Notes: generated from the sequence alone by a model not told the origin. A DNA stretch of 64,000 nucleotides from Bacteroidia bacterium (GCA_026003215.1 BPGV01000001.1:2075729-2139728); one strand, 5' to 3'; counted from the stretch's first letter, positions 50,741-61,113 are shown. Program-made: numbers and translations.

Positions 50741-53614
50741 ATGCGATTTTGGCTATGGGGGCTTAGTAGCTTACTCGGGGCGCAGACGACTCTTTTACGG
50801 CAGGCGGACAGCCTACGCGCTGCGCGTCAGTACGCAGCCGCTTACAGCCTGTATGACTCGCTGGTACGGCAGCCGGGCGTAGCGGATACGATGCGTCTGC
50901 GGGCGTATATGGGAGGGGCGGAGTGTTTAGCGGAGCAGCGGAAGGTGGCGGAGCTTGAGCGCTGGGCGGAGGCGGGTGGTCGCTGGGCGTTGGCTCGTGG
51001 AGATACCCATAGCTATGCAGCGGTGTGGCAGTGGGTAGGGCGGGGGTATTATCTTACGGGCAGAGTATCTAAGGCGGAAGATGTTTTAGCAGGGCTTTTA
51101 GATAGGCTGCGTGGTCTGAGGCAGGTGGACTCGGTGGTGTATGCGGGGGTAGGGCATCATCTGGGGACGGCATGGTATTACAAAGGCTCCTATGAAGCAG
51201 CGGAGAGTCTTTTCAAGGCGGTGATAGGGATACGCCAGCGTAGGTTGGGACCAGACCATCCGGCGTATCTCGGTTCGCTGAATAACCTGGCGAATGTGTA
51301 TCTCGGTCAAGGGCGATATGTAGAGGCGGAGAGTTTGTATAGGGTAGTGGCCGAGATACAGTATCGTGTGTTGGGTGGAAATCATCCAGCATATCTGGTT
51401 TCGCTGAATAACTTGGCGAATGTGTATTACCGTCAAGGGCGGTATGTAGAGGCGGAGAGTTTGTATAGGACTGTGGCTGCGGTACAGTATCGTGTGCTGG
51501 GCGGAGAACATCCAGCATATTTGCTTTCGCTGAATAATCTGGCTAGTGCATATCGTAGTCAAGGGCGGTATGTGGAGGCGGAGAGTTTGTATAGGGCTGT
51601 GGCTGTGGTACAGTATCGTGTGCTGGGTGGGGAGCATCTGGAGTATTTGGGTTCGCTGAATAACTTGGGGCTTGTGTATCTTGAGCAAGGGCGGCATGTG
51701 GAAGCGGAGAGTCTACATAAGGTAGTGACGGGGATACGGTATCGTTTGCTGGGCCATGAGCATCCGGAGTATCTGATGTCGCTGAATAACTTGGGGCTTG
51801 TATATTTTGCTCAAGGGCGGTATGTGGAGGCGGAGAGTTTGTATAGGGTAGTGGCTGGGGTAATGTATCGCGTGCTGGGTGGGGAACATCCGGAGTATCT
51901 GGGTTTGCTGAATAACTTGGCGCTTGTGTATGCCGCCCAAGGGCGGTATATGGAGGCGGAGAGTTTGCATAGGGTGGTAGCTGGGATACGTTATCGTTTG
52001 TTAGGTAGGGAGCATCCGAACTACTTAAGATCTGTTCATGGGTTATCTTTGGCCTGTGCAGCGCAGGGTAAATACGGCGTAGCGGATAGTTTGTGGGGCG
52101 AGGTGATACAGGGCACGTTTATGCTGATACGGCGAGAGTTTGTAGGGCTTGCAGGGGTGCACCAGCTTTCGTTTTTAGAGAACAACCTCATAGAGCGTTT
52201 TGCGGATTTTCAGCGCTATGTAGGGGAGCGGGGATCGGCTAATCCTGCCCTTTTGCGGTTGGGGTATCGTGCGGCTCGGAGCGTGAAGGGCTTAGTGCTG
52301 AGTTCGGTGGAGGGGCTGCGGTATTTAGCGGAGCAAAGTAGGGATAGTGTGACGCAGGGGTTATACCAGCGATGGCTGCGGCTCACCCAGCAGTATGCGG
52401 CGCTGATGCTGCGGGAGGACTACGAGCAGGCGGGGCGGGTACAGAAGGAGGCGGAAGCAGTGGAGGGGGAGCTGGCTCGACGCTTGCCGGAGGTGCGTAG
52501 CTTTTTGCCGGACATAGAGCGGGAGGGAGAACCTGCGCTGCGGCGGGGAGAGGCAGTAGTGGAGATAGTGCGCTTGGCCCGGAAGGACACGGTGTGGTAT
52601 CTGTACTATGTCTTGACGCCGGGGCGGCGAGGGGTGGATATACGGCTTTTGGTGCGGCGGATACGGCGAGCGGAAGAGGAGCGGTGGGAGCGCGTGTATG
52701 AGCTGCTGCGTTCTCCTGGGGCACAGATGAGTGGGGGGGCTTATGAGGCACTATGGGCGCCAGTGGATAGCCTGCTCCTGAGGGGCATTAGGCGGGTCTA
52801 TGTGTCGCCGGATGGGGTGTACTATCGGGTGAATGTAGGGACTCTCTACGATGGACGGCGGTATGTGATAGAGCGGTATGGGGTGAGCTACGTAGCAAGC
52901 AGTCGGCGGCTTGCGGTGAGCAAACGAAGATTTGAAGGCAAAAGGCCTGTGGTGGTTGGAGGTCCAGACTTTGGTGGGGAAGCGCCGTTGGGGCAACCGG
53001 TGCGCGGTAGTCGCATGTTTCCGTATGGGATACCGCCATTGCCGGGAGCGGAGGCGGAGGCGCGGGCGGTAGCTCGGCTATTAGGCGTGGAGGCGGTGAC
53101 GGGTGCCGCTGCGCGGGAGGAGTCTGTGAAGGGTGCGGTATCGCCGAGGGTGGTACATATAGCGACGCATGGGTACTATGATGCTGGGGCGAGGAGTGGT
53201 TTATTGGGTTCGGGTTTGTTATTTGCGGGTGCGGCGGTGTGGGATAGTGTGTATCCGCCAGCTGGGGTAGAGGACGGCCGTTTGACGGCTAAGGAGGTCA
53301 GCGGTATGAATCTGCTTGGGACGGACTTGGTGGTACTCTCAGCGTGTGAGACGGGGTTAGGGGAGATAAAGGGGGAGGGCTTGTATGGGTTGCAGCGGGC
53401 GTTTTTGGAGGCGGGGGCTTCTCGGGTGATGGCGGCGTTATGGCAGGTGGATGATGCGGCGACGCGTGCGTTTATGGAGGTCTTTTATCGGCGCTGGGGC
53501 GAGGCGGGTTGGCAGGCCGACGCGATAGATACGGTGTATGAGGTTACCGTTCGGGAGTTTCGGCAGCGGTATCTGGAGCCGTACTACTGGGGGGCCTTTG
53601 TGCTGATGCGGTAG
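50741..53614 (+). CDS. Exported TPR-repeat protein with C-terminal CHAT (caspase-like) protease domain
   Basis: A 957-residue protein. A short signal peptide (about residues 1-15, ending LLGAQ) points to the periplasm or cell surface. TPR-like helices fill residues 20-470, with six almost identical 42-residue units from residue 176, each with a LNNL...QGRYVEAESLYR core. A helical linker follows. The CHAT domain (about 640-957) keeps the His-Cys dyad: VVHIATHG (His810) and VLSACETGLGE (Cys869), then AGASRVMAALWQVDD. CHAT-TPR proteins are caspase-like proteases; in some bacteria they act in defence or cell death. An exported one needs a different target. No partner is adjacent. The 3' end abuts the convergent T9SS gene. 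Confidence 0.88.
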   Translation: MRFWLWGLSSLLGAQTTLLRQADSLRAARQYAAAYSLYDSLVRQPGVADTMRLRAYMGGAECLAEQRKVAELERWAEAGGRWALARGDTHSYAAVWQWVGRGYYLTGRVSKAEDVLAGLLDRLRGLRQVDSVVYAGVGHHLGTAWYYKGSYEAAESLFKAVIGIRQRRLGPDHPAYLGSLNNLANVYLGQGRYVEAESLYRVVAEIQYRVLGGNHPAYLVSLNNLANVYYRQGRYVEAESLYRTVAAVQYRVLGGEHPAYLLSLNNLASAYRSQGRYVEAESLYRAVAVVQYRVLGGEHLEYLGSLNNLGLVYLEQGRHVEAESLHKVVTGIRYRLLGHEHPEYLMSLNNLGLVYFAQGRYVEAESLYRVVAGVMYRVLGGEHPEYLGLLNNLALVYAAQGRYMEAESLHRVVAGIRYRLLGREHPNYLRSVHGLSLACAAQGKYGVADSLWGEVIQGTFMLIRREFVGLAGVHQLSFLENNLIERFADFQRYVGERGSANPALLRLGYRAARSVKGLVLSSVEGLRYLAEQSRDSVTQGLYQRWLRLTQQYAALMLREDYEQAGRVQKEAEAVEGELARRLPEVRSFLPDIEREGEPALRRGEAVVEIVRLARKDTVWYLYYVLTPGRRGVDIRLLVRRIRRAEEERWERVYELLRSPGAQMSGGAYEALWAPVDSLLLRGIRRVYVSPDGVYYRVNVGTLYDGRRYVIERYGVSYVASSRRLAVSKRRFEGKRPVVVGGPDFGGEAPLGQPVRGSRMFPYGIPPLPGAEAEARAVARLLGVEAVTGAAAREESVKGAVSPRVVHIATHGYYDAGARSGLLGSGLLFAGAAVWDSVYPPAGVEDGRLTAKEVSGMNLLGTDLVVLSACETGLGEIKGEGLYGLQRAFLEAGASRVMAALWQVDDAATRAFMEVFYRRWGEAGWQADAIDTVYEVTVREFRQRYLEPYYWGAFVLMR
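51266..52021 (+). repeat. Six tandem 126-bp TPR-coding units
   Basis: Six in-frame units of exactly 126 bases, each starting with a TAT codon of the YLxSLNNL motif. DNA identity between units is high. A degenerate unit follows at 52022 and a partial one precedes. Copy number could change by recombination. Confidence 0.85.
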
Positions 53615-53616
53615 AT

Positions 53617-56497
53617 TTAGCGGAGGAGGGTGACACTCCCTGCCCGCTCAAAGCGCAAAAGCGGACCGCTACCACTCAAGAGCCGCAGCTCCAATAGGTA
53701 GAAATATGTCCCCTCTGGGGCTGGGCCGTGCGGTGTTTGGCCATTCCATTCTTGGCCCCACTCCCCGGCAAAAGTCAGTCGTCCCCACCTATCCCATACT
53801 TGCAGACGCCAGGCCATCACACCGGCTAAGTGGTAAGGCCGCAGTTGGTCGTTTATTCCATCACCGTTGGGGGTAAAGACATTAGGGAGTATGCCATGGC
53901 AGAGGTGGGTTTCTATCCACAGGGTGTCGCATACCTGCCAACGCTCGCTGGGATCACAGCTCGTAGTGTCCTCTGCACATACTATCGCCGGGAAGCGGAG
54001 ACCCTGGGCATAGCAATTAAGCTGAGCGCATAGCCGTAGAGAGAGCGGGTTATGTCCGGAGGCTGAGGCGGTAAAATGCGACCCATGATAAAAGTCGGGT
54101 GAGAAGGGAGGCCCTATTAGGGTGTAACTAAGCAAGGCAAAGGTATCGGGGTCTATTATAGTGAGCGTGTAGCAGAGGGTGTCCCCTGTAATCTCTGCGG
54201 GCCAGGGGTTGGGCACATCTCGGCTGAGGGTAGGAGGCCGATTCTGGGGTAGGTTTTGGGGAAGAAGCCAAAGGGTATCCATTACATCGGGGGGAGCCAA
54301 TGCGCAGGCAGGCCGATTTCCGCCTTGGATGACCCACGGGTAAGGCTGACCCGGCGGGAGGCTTCCGCAGGCGATGGTGAAGCACACCTGCACGCGCAGG
54401 CTATCCCCCGCCGAATCTTGAACCTGCACGGTGAAAGGAAAAGGGGGCTGCCCCACATCTATGAAATAAGTTCCGCCATTATGGGCGGTGTCGCGTAGGG
54501 TGACAAAAAAGCAATAGGGATGTTGAAAGGTAGGGGCAAAGGGGCTATCTTGCGTCCATGGGGGGCTGAAAAGCGCTATCGGGTAGGTGGGGCGGGATTG
54601 GATGAAGAGCTGTAGCGTATCGTAGGGGCGGTGGAGCTCTGCACAGCTGAGGGAATCGCGTACCTCTACGATGAGGGTGAGCCATTGGTTTAGGGCCTCA
54701 CAGCGGGGCTTGAAGCACACAGTGGCTTCCCAAGAAAGGCTTCCTTGGGAGGGGGGTGAACGTAAGGGAGTCTACCAGGGGCGGAATGGCTTGGATGTAA
54801 AGGGTATGTTGGCTGGGCGGCGGTGGGTCTTCTATGCGCACACGCAGGCACACGCTACTGTCCGGCCGGAGGATGAGGGTATCTGGCGCCAAGATCGTCA
54901 CGGAAGGAGCGGGATTATTCGGGAAAGGCACCAGGAAGGAAAGGCTATCTTGCCAAGTGGGATAGGGGGGGCAGGTACCCTGGGCTTCGGCGAAGAGGTA
55001 GAGGCGGACAGGAGCGGAAAAGGCTTCACATCCGCCTGTGTAGCAGACCTCTCCGAAAAGGGTGTCGTTGCGCCAGAGGGTAGAAAGGCTCACCTGGGCA
55101 GAGGGGGGTACAACCTGCGTCTGCACCGTAGGCGGAGGAGTGGGGGGGGAAGCCACCAAAAAGAAGCTTGCACAGGCCGTGTTGTCCAGTTCTACCACAA
55201 AATGTCCTCCTTGGGTGGGTAAGGCCGGCGGGGTGAGACTGCCGGTGAGAGAGCGGTAAGGGGGCGGTAGTACTTCTACCCATATAGTGTCGTGGGCTTC
55301 CGTAGTGCCGCAGGGTTCGGTTTTGCGGCCGGTGAGGTATAAGGGAAGTACCCGCCCTGTATCGGCGCACCCAAGCCGGCCACAGATAGAAAGAAGTAAA
55401 GGGTTAGTGCCACTGGCTTGGACAGAAAAGCTGCTGGGTGAGAAGGCATAAGAGAGCACAGCGGGCGGCGTAAGGGGGGCAGCGGTATCTGCTATGGTAG
55501 CGGTGAAGCAAAAGAGATTTTCGGCTACCATTTGGAGGGTGTCGCCGTGGTGGGGGAGTGCCCCGAAGTCATGGGCAACGAGGGGAGGGGGACTCGGGGG
55601 TCGGCACGGCGCCACATAAAACTGCATGTCTCGCCGTGTCTCTCCCAGAAACTGCCCATTTCGGTATTCCAGCACGGCGATGGCTACCACATAGAGGCCC
55701 GGGTTAGGAGCGCGCAAGTGAAGCAAGCCTGTGATGGGGTCTATTTGGCAGATTCCATTTGGGCCGAAAGGTTGCGAGGCGCTGTAGCCCGGAGCATAGG
55801 TGACGGTCTGGTAAGGGGGCGGACCCATGGGGTTGTTAGGGCCGACTGCGGGTGACCCTCCCTGGGCGGGGTTGACAGCTCCTTGCCCTTGCGTATTGAC
55901 GCTGTGGTAAGCCGCTACGATCTGATATACCAGCGAGTCGCCGTCGGCATCGGTAGCGCTATGGTCAAAGTAAAAGTCATTCCCAGCGCATAGAAAGAAG
56001 GGCGGACGGCGGGTAAAGCGTGGGCTATTGTTGCAGTCGGCTCGGCGGGCAGGTGGGATACGAGCCAGGTAAGTAATGCCCATATAGAGGGGCTCTTGGA
56101 GGTTAGTGATAGTGGCATTTCGGCAGCAGCGCGCCCATGCTACATAATACCCATCAGTTTGGGGTGGAAGCGTGAGATAAAAGCGATACACCCCTTCCTC
56201 TAAGCAGGTTCCCGGTCGTTGGAGAAAACACGCATCCACTCCTGCTGGGTCCCAAGGGCCATACTGCGTAAGGTATGCGGTGGTAGCCGTGTAAAGGGTC
56301 CCATCGCCTTTGAAGACATATACCGTAATCGGATTATCGTAATCAGCGCCCTGAGGGTCGGTGCAGTCGCGGTATAGCCATAACTCAAATTCATACCGGT
56401 GCTGGGCTGGATATACGCACTTGTAATACAAGTCCGCTCCTGCGATATGCCGAGCCAGCAGCTCCGAAAAGAACCCCAGCAGCAGGCCCCGCCACAT
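53617..56497 (-). pseudogene. Large secreted protein with T9SS type B (CHU_C) sorting domain, frameshifted
   Basis: Reads as one 960-codon gene broken by a single frameshift. The N-terminal part (ATG 56497, 599 residues) has a weak signal peptide, then the Cys-rich GADLYYKCVYPAQHRYEFEL, then LWLYRDC, typical of gliding-associated surface proteins, and several beta repeats. The C-terminal part (to 53617) ends with LPNVFTPNGDGINDQLRPYH, then VWDRWGRLTF and GTYFYLLELR, the type B sorting domain. The frames meet at a 6-G run (54751-54756); joining there gives TPPSQGSLSWEATVCF. It may be a real break, a switch or a sequencing error. It faces the CHAT gene with 2 bases between the stops. Confidence 0.75.
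54751..54756. repeat. 6-base G/C homopolymer at the frameshift of the T9SS type B gene
   Basis: Six G on the + strand, where the frame of the N-terminal part passes to that of the C-terminal part. Confidence 0.65.
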
Positions 56498-56501
56498 AAT
56501 A

Positions 56502-56509
56502 CGAAGGTA
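56502..56509 (-). promoter_or_regulatory. -7 box-like TACCTTCG for the T9SS type B gene
   Basis: One mismatch to TAnnTTTG; 4 nt before ATG 56497. Confidence 0.5.
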
Positions 56510-56552
56510 GGACTTTCAGGCCGCGGGCGCGGTATTTCCCCTCATGAAAGGC

Positions 56553-56560
56553 TAACTTTG
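56553..56560 (+). promoter_or_regulatory. -7 box TAACTTTG for the tsf operon
   Basis: Exact TAnnTTTG match; 5 nt before ATG 56566. Confidence 0.7.
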
Positions 56561-56565
56561 CGGCC

Positions 56566-57408
56566 ATGAGCACCATCACAGCTGACCAAGTGAAAAAGCT
56601 CCGTGAAGTCACCGGGGCCGGCATCATGGATTGTAAAAAGGCTTTGGAAGAAGCACAAGGAGACTTTGAGAAGGCTATAGAAATCTTGCGTAAGAAGGGC
56701 CATAAAATGGCTGCAGCTCGTCAAGAACGGGACGCGAATGAAGGCGCTGTTTTTGCTGCCGTAGAAGAAGGCGAAGGACATCTCATACTTTTGGCTTGTG
56801 AAACGGATTTTGTGGCTAAAAATGAAGACTTTCGGGCGTTTGGGCAAAAAGTTGCGGAGGCTGCCTTGAAAAATCACATTAGTTCGGCGGAGGAGATAAG
56901 TTCGTTGGTGATAGAGGGTCTACCTCTGCCGGAGAAGCTGGCGGAGCTCACGGCGCGCATCGGCGAAAAAATGGAAGTAGCCAAATGGGCCAGCGTGAAA
57001 GGCGAGTATGTGACCCATTACATACACATGGGCGGCCGCATAGGGGTATTAGTGGCGCTCAAGGGCACAGCCGGGCTGGCTCCAGAAAAGTTAGAAGAGG
57101 TAGGGAAAAATGTGGCTATGCAGATAGCAGCGCTACGGCCTGTCAGCGTAAGCCGTGAGACTGTGCCGGCCGATATTTTGGAAAAAGAAAAAGAGATTGC
57201 CCGCGCGCAAGCGATGGCCGAAGGTAAGCCGCCGGCTATCGCGGAAAAAATCGCAGTGGGTAAGTTAGAGAAGTTTTTCAAGGAGGCGGTCCTGGTAGAA
57301 CAGGAGTTCTTTTTAGACCCGCAAAAGACGGTGGGGCAGTATATTCGTTCGGTATCTCCTTCGTTGGAGGTCTCGAGCTTTGTGCGGCTCCAAGTAGGGG
57401 GTAAATGA
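56566..57408 (+). CDS. tsf: Elongation factor Ts
   Basis: Nucleotide exchange factor for EF-Tu. It has 280 residues. The N-terminal module is [19 protein letters not shown] near residues 9-27, and the EF-Tu contact [15 protein letters not shown] lies near 74-88. A C-terminal motif ([19 protein letters not shown]) completes it. It overlaps pyrH by ATGA. rpsB, its usual upstream neighbour, is absent here, and the gene has its own -7 box. Confidence 0.95.
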   Translation: MSTITADQVKKLREVTGAGIMDCKKALEEAQGDFEKAIEILRKKGHKMAAARQERDANEGAVFAAVEEGEGHLILLACETDFVAKNEDFRAFGQKVAEAALKNHISSAEEISSLVIEGLPLPEKLAELTARIGEKMEVAKWASVKGEYVTHYIHMGGRIGVLVALKGTAGLAPEKLEEVGKNVAMQIAALRPVSVSRETVPADILEKEKEIARAQAMAEGKPPAIAEKIAVGKLEKFFKEAVLVEQEFFLDPQKTVGQYIRSVSPSLEVSSFVRLQVGGK

Positions 57409-58121
57409 TGAGGTACAAGCGGGTTCTTTTGAAGCTGAGCGGCGAAGCCCTCATGGGCGATAAGGGCTATGGCATAGATGCACGCAAGCTGCGGTATTTT
57501 GCGGAGGAGATATCGTCGGTGGTCCGGGTGGGGGTGCAGATGGCCGTCGTGATAGGCGGGGGGAATATCTTTCGGGGGTCAGAAGGTAAGGAGCAGGGTT
57601 TAGACAAGGCGCAGGCAGATTATATGGGCATGCTGGCCACGGTCATCAATGCGCTCGCCCTCCAAAATGCGCTGGAACAAATAGGGGTTCCCACACGCGT
57701 GCAATCGGCGATAGAGATGCAGCGGATTTGTGAGCCGTTTATTCGGCGGCGGGCTATCCGCCACTTAGAAAAAGGCCGAGTCGTCATTTTCGCCGCAGGC
57801 ACCGGCAATCCCTTTTTTACCACCGATACGGCGGCTACGCTCCGAGCTATTGAGATTGGCGCCGAACTCCTTCTCAAGGGTACCCGCGTAGATGGTATTT
57901 ATACGGCTGACCCTGAAAAAGATGCTTCGGCCCAGCGCCTCGCCCATATCTCTTATCAAGAAGCCTTGGAGAGACGCCTGGAAGTGATGGACCTTACGGC
58001 TTTTACCCTCTCCCAAGAACATAAGCTGCCCATGGCCGTCTTTAATATCAATGAGCCGGGAGCGCTCTATCGCATCTTAGCCGGCGAAGCCGTGGGTACC
58101 ATTGTCTCTGAGGGCCTATGA
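57405..58121 (+). CDS. pyrH: Uridylate kinase
   Basis: Phosphorylates UMP to UDP; forms hexamers and is regulated by UTP and GTP in other bacteria. It has 238 residues. It starts with [20 protein letters not shown] (ATP and phosphate loop), then [10 protein letters not shown] near 48-57, then [13 protein letters not shown] near 131-143 and YTADPEKD. It overlaps tsf and mscS by ATGA at both ends. Confidence 0.96.
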   Translation: MMRYKRVLLKLSGEALMGDKGYGIDARKLRYFAEEISSVVRVGVQMAVVIGGGNIFRGSEGKEQGLDKAQADYMGMLATVINALALQNALEQIGVPTRVQSAIEMQRICEPFIRRRAIRHLEKGRVVIFAAGTGNPFFTTDTAATLRAIEIGAELLLKGTRVDGIYTADPEKDASAQRLAHISYQEALERRLEVMDLTAFTLSQEHKLPMAVFNINEPGALYRILAGEAVGTIVSEGL

Positions 58122-59251
58122 GCTGGTGGAGGTGGCTATCGGAGACGGCTTGGGCTGGGATCCCGCTGATGCGTTGGGGGGGAGCCCTGCTGTTGCTGGT
58201 GGGGGGATATTTTTTGGCGCGTCTTTTGGCCAAGGGACTCAGCCGGCTCTTTTACCTCACGCTGGGGAAGGCCCAAGCCGATATCTCGCGCAAGGAACTC
58301 CATCGCCTCATGCGGCCGGCTTGGCTCTTTCCCCTTTTCTTGTTTTTGGCGTATGGGGCGGGATTGTTGGTGGAGTTCGGCCGGGTAAGCCCTACCCTCT
58401 TAGAATGGGGACAGCGTGTCTTTCAAGCGCTGGCCTTGCTCTCCATAGGCCTATTGGGTAGCCGGCTCTTGGCCGTAGCAGAAACGATTTTAGCCAGCCG
58501 GTACCAAGTCGCCGGCGAAACCTATAAGCTCCAACTCGTCCATCCCCTCTTTACTATCGGACGCATAGTACTTTTTTTGCTCGTGGGCTTCCTCATGCTG
58601 GAGCTCATCCTCAAAGTCAATGTGGCGCCCTTTTTTACGACCTTAGGGTTGGGGGGCTTAGCCGTAGCTTTGGCCGCCCAAGAAACCCTCCAGCATTTCT
58701 TGGGGGCCGTAGTCATTTTCGCGGATAAACCCTTCCAAATTGGTGATGTTATCCGATTAGACCCTAATACCATCGGCACCGTGGAAAAAATAGGCCTACG
58801 TTCTACGCATATCCGCACCGTAGACAACCTCTTGCTGGTTATCCCGAATAAAAAGTTAGCGGATAGCCCCTTAGAAAACCTCACCCGTGCCCCAGAACGC
58901 CGTATTCTATTTCGGATTGGTCTCTTGTACAGTACGCCGACCGATACCCTCCGTGCTGTAATAAATGATCTCCAAGAATCCTTAGCTAAGCTCGACTTCC
59001 TTTCACGTCCTCCAATGGTATTTTTTGCTAACTTTCAGGAATCGGCTTTGGAGGTTACAATCATCACTTTCGTGAATGTTCTCTATAAAGAACCCGAAAG
59101 CCAAGAACCTCTCCCGTTGTTTTACTTTCAAGACAGGATAGCGTGGGTGATTTTAGAGACGGTGCGCAAACATGCCCCCGTTGCAGATTTTGCTTTCCCT
59201 ACGCGTACGCTTCATATAGAGCGCCTGCCGGCCCATGCTTCGCTTTCGTAA
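58118..59251 (+). CDS. MscS family mechanosensitive channel
   Basis: A 377-residue small-conductance channel protein that releases solutes under osmotic shock. Four or five membrane helices, then the pore helix in [21 protein letters not shown] near residues 185-205, rich in Gly and Ala as in TM3 of MscS. The cytoplasmic beta domain follows ([12 protein letters not shown], then [15 protein letters not shown], then [17 protein letters not shown]). It begins by ATGA overlap with pyrH and ends 17 bases inside dapF. It is a passenger in an operon of central enzymes. Confidence 0.92.
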   Translation: MSWWRWLSETAWAGIPLMRWGGALLLLVGGYFLARLLAKGLSRLFYLTLGKAQADISRKELHRLMRPAWLFPLFLFLAYGAGLLVEFGRVSPTLLEWGQRVFQALALLSIGLLGSRLLAVAETILASRYQVAGETYKLQLVHPLFTIGRIVLFLLVGFLMLELILKVNVAPFFTTLGLGGLAVALAAQETLQHFLGAVVIFADKPFQIGDVIRLDPNTIGTVEKIGLRSTHIRTVDNLLLVIPNKKLADSPLENLTRAPERRILFRIGLLYSTPTDTLRAVINDLQESLAKLDFLSRPPMVFFANFQESALEVTIITFVNVLYKEPESQEPLPLFYFQDRIAWVILETVRKHAPVADFAFPTRTLHIERLPAHASLS

Positions 59252-60041
59252 GTTTCAAGCTACGGGAAACGATTTTATTGTATTAGAGGGGGTTCATCCC
59301 GGCAGCTTATCGGAGGAGGAGCGCCGGCGTCTCTGTGACAGGCACTTTGGCGTGGGGGCGGATGGCATAGTACAGGTAGGACCTACTATCGGACGTGTTT
59401 CGGCCTCAGACCTAGGGATAGCTTCAGAAATTCGGCAGTTTTTTTACTGGAATGCAGATGGACGGCCGGGCAGTTTTTGTGGTAATGGCGCGCGCGTGGC
59501 CACGTGGGTAGCGTATCAAGAGTGGCCTTTCACGGAGGCCCTACTCATAGCTTCGGATGGCGAGCACCGAGTTGAGGTCCGGCGGGGCTGGCCCCCTCTT
59601 ATCGCCGTAGAGCTTTTCGTGCGCAAGCCGCCAGCTCAAATAGGGGAGGGGGTCTGGTTTGTGGATACGGGTTCGCCGCATGTGCTTTATGAAGTGCCTT
59701 CAGTGGCCGAGTGGGAGACCTTCCCCCTCACCGATTGGGCGCCTAAGGCCTGGCGATGGTGCACCGATTTAGACCCAGGTGGGGTGAATGTGAGTGTATT
59801 CGCTCAGGGAGACGGACGGTGGCACCTCCGCACGTACGAGCGGGGCGTAGAAGCTGAAACCCTCAGCTGTGGTACCGCTTGCGTGGCTTTGGCCGCTCTC
59901 TTGGAAAAAGAACGGCGAGATACTTTCCTCATTTCCATCACTACCCGTGGCGGACTTTTACAGGTTGAGCACAAAACAGGAACCTTTTGGCTTGTCGGAC
60001 CTGTGGAGGAAGTTTTCCGCGGGGAATGGTTTCGGGCTTAA
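59235..60041 (+). CDS. dapF: Diaminopimelate epimerase
   Basis: Converts LL- to meso-diaminopimelate for lysine and peptidoglycan. It has 268 residues. Both active-site Cys are present: GSFCGNGARV near residues 77-86 and LSCGTACVA near 212-220. The N-terminus [16 protein letters not shown] is typical. The frame has an insertion (GPTIGRVSASDLGIASEI near residues 50-67) compared with the usual DAP epimerase loop. Last gene of tsf-pyrH-mscS-dapF; the stop overlaps the convergent small gene by 4 bases. Confidence 0.94.
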   Translation: MLRFRKFQATGNDFIVLEGVHPGSLSEEERRRLCDRHFGVGADGIVQVGPTIGRVSASDLGIASEIRQFFYWNADGRPGSFCGNGARVATWVAYQEWPFTEALLIASDGEHRVEVRRGWPPLIAVELFVRKPPAQIGEGVWFVDTGSPHVLYEVPSVAEWETFPLTDWAPKAWRWCTDLDPGGVNVSVFAQGDGRWHLRTYERGVEAETLSCGTACVALAALLEKERRDTFLISITTRGGLLQVEHKTGTFWLVGPVEEVFRGEWFRA

Positions 60042-60211
60042 GTATTTTCCTTAGCCAGTTTTTCGGCTTGTTCTAAGAGCTTTTTGCGTTCGTCTTCGGG
60101 CAAAGTGGGATTCGTAAGCTCCTCTAAGGCTTGCTGAAGGATGCCTTTAACGGACTTACGCAGGTCGGGTTTTTGAAGAGCGTTCTGGATGAGCTCTGCC
60201 AAGCTGGCCAT
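60038..60211 (-). CDS. Unknown 57-aa alpha-helical protein
   Basis: A 57-residue protein, easily missed because the open frame continues upstream. It starts at ATG 60211 (MASLAELIQNALQK), 6 bases after an exact -7 box. The sequence is helical and charged with a Lys/Glu-rich end (EDERKKLLEQAEKLAKENT). No Cys or membrane segment. I do not recognise the family; small proteins of this sort can be assembly factors or toxin-antitoxin parts, but nothing here shows that. It lies between the stop of fabD and dapF. Confidence 0.65.
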   Translation of the reverse strand: MASLAELIQNALQKPDLRKSVKGILQQALEELTNPTLPEDERKKLLEQAEKLAKENT

Positions 60212-60217
60212 ACTACG

Positions 60218-60225
60218 CAAATATA
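60218..60225 (-). promoter_or_regulatory. -7 box TATATTTG for the 57-aa gene
   Basis: Exact TAnnTTTG match; 6 nt before ATG 60211. It lies between the fabD stop (60232) and the gene. Confidence 0.65.
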
Positions 60226-60231
60226 CGGATT

Positions 60232-61113
60232 TTAGTGGTCGTAGGTGGCGGTTTGGGCTTCGGGCAAGGTGCGTTTGACCAGGCCTGTGAGCACATTGCC
60301 CGGGCCAAGCTCGTAGAAGGTGCGCAGGCCATCGGCCCACATGGCTTGCAAGGTTTGGGTCCAACGCACGGGGGCCGTGAGCTGTTGGATCAAAAGCTCC
60401 CGCAGTTTTTCGGGGTCTTGTTCGGCCTGTGCGGTGACATTCGGGTAGACGGGGCACCGGGGTGCGCGGAAGGAAGCTTTCTGTATAGCTTCTGCCAGTT
60501 TTTGGCGGGCGGGCTCCATAAGCGGCGAATGGAAGGCCCCATTCACCGCTAACTTTTTCACGAGGCGGGCGCCGGCGGTCTTGGCTTGAGCCATGACCGC
60601 TTCTACGGCGGCGGTTTCGCCGGAGACGACCACTTGCCCGGGCGAGTTGTAGTTTGCGGGCACTACTATCCCCTCAGAAACTTCTTGGCAGAGTTTTTCT
60701 ACGGCTTCGTCGGAGAGGCCGATGATAGCGGCCATGGTGCTGGGACGGGCATCGCAGGCTTCTTGCATGGCCTGCGCCCGCACCTGGACAAGATGGAGGC
60801 CTTCCTCAAAAGAAAATACGCCTGCCACCGCGAGGGCTGTAAACTCCCCCAAGGAGTGCCCGGCTGCCGCAGCAGGAGCAAATCCTTGTACTTGGGCTAC
60901 AGCGTAGCCATGGAGATACAGCGCAGGCTGGGTCACAGAAGTGCGTTGGAGCGCTTCGGCCGGCCCTTCAAACATCAGCTCACGCAAGGGTAAGCCGGTC
61001 ACTTCCTCCGCTACTGTAAATAATCTATGTACTTGTGGATGGGCCTCATATAAAGCCTTCCCCATCCCTACGGTTTGGGACCCTTGCCCCGGAAAAAGGA
61101 GGGCGATATTCAT
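60232..61113 (-). CDS. fabD: Malonyl CoA-acyl carrier protein transacylase
   Basis: Loads malonyl onto ACP for fatty-acid synthesis. It has 293 residues. The N-terminal [14 protein letters not shown], the nucleophile motif GHSLGEF near residues 85-91, and the catalytic His in NGAFHSPLM near 191-199 are all present. The ATG overlaps the rplT stop by ATGA, so fabD is co-transcribed with two ribosomal protein genes, an unusual arrangement. Confidence 0.94.
   Translation of the reverse strand: MNIALLFPGQGSQTVGMGKALYEAHPQVHRLFTVAEEVTGLPLRELMFEGPAEALQRTSVTQPALYLHGYAVAQVQGFAPAAAAGHSLGEFTALAVAGVFSFEEGLHLVQVRAQAMQEACDARPSTMAAIIGLSDEAVEKLCQEVSEGIVVPANYNSPGQVVVSGETAAVEAVMAQAKTAGARLVKKLAVNGAFHSPLMEPARQKLAEAIQKASFRAPRCPVYPNVTAQAEQDPEKLRELLIQQLTAPVRWTQTLQAMWADGLRTFYELGPGNVLTGLVKRTLPEAQTATYDH

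Noticed and set aside
51266-52021. CRISPR-like array because of regular repeats
   Set aside because: The 126-base period is in frame and encodes TPR units without spacers; it is part of a protein gene.
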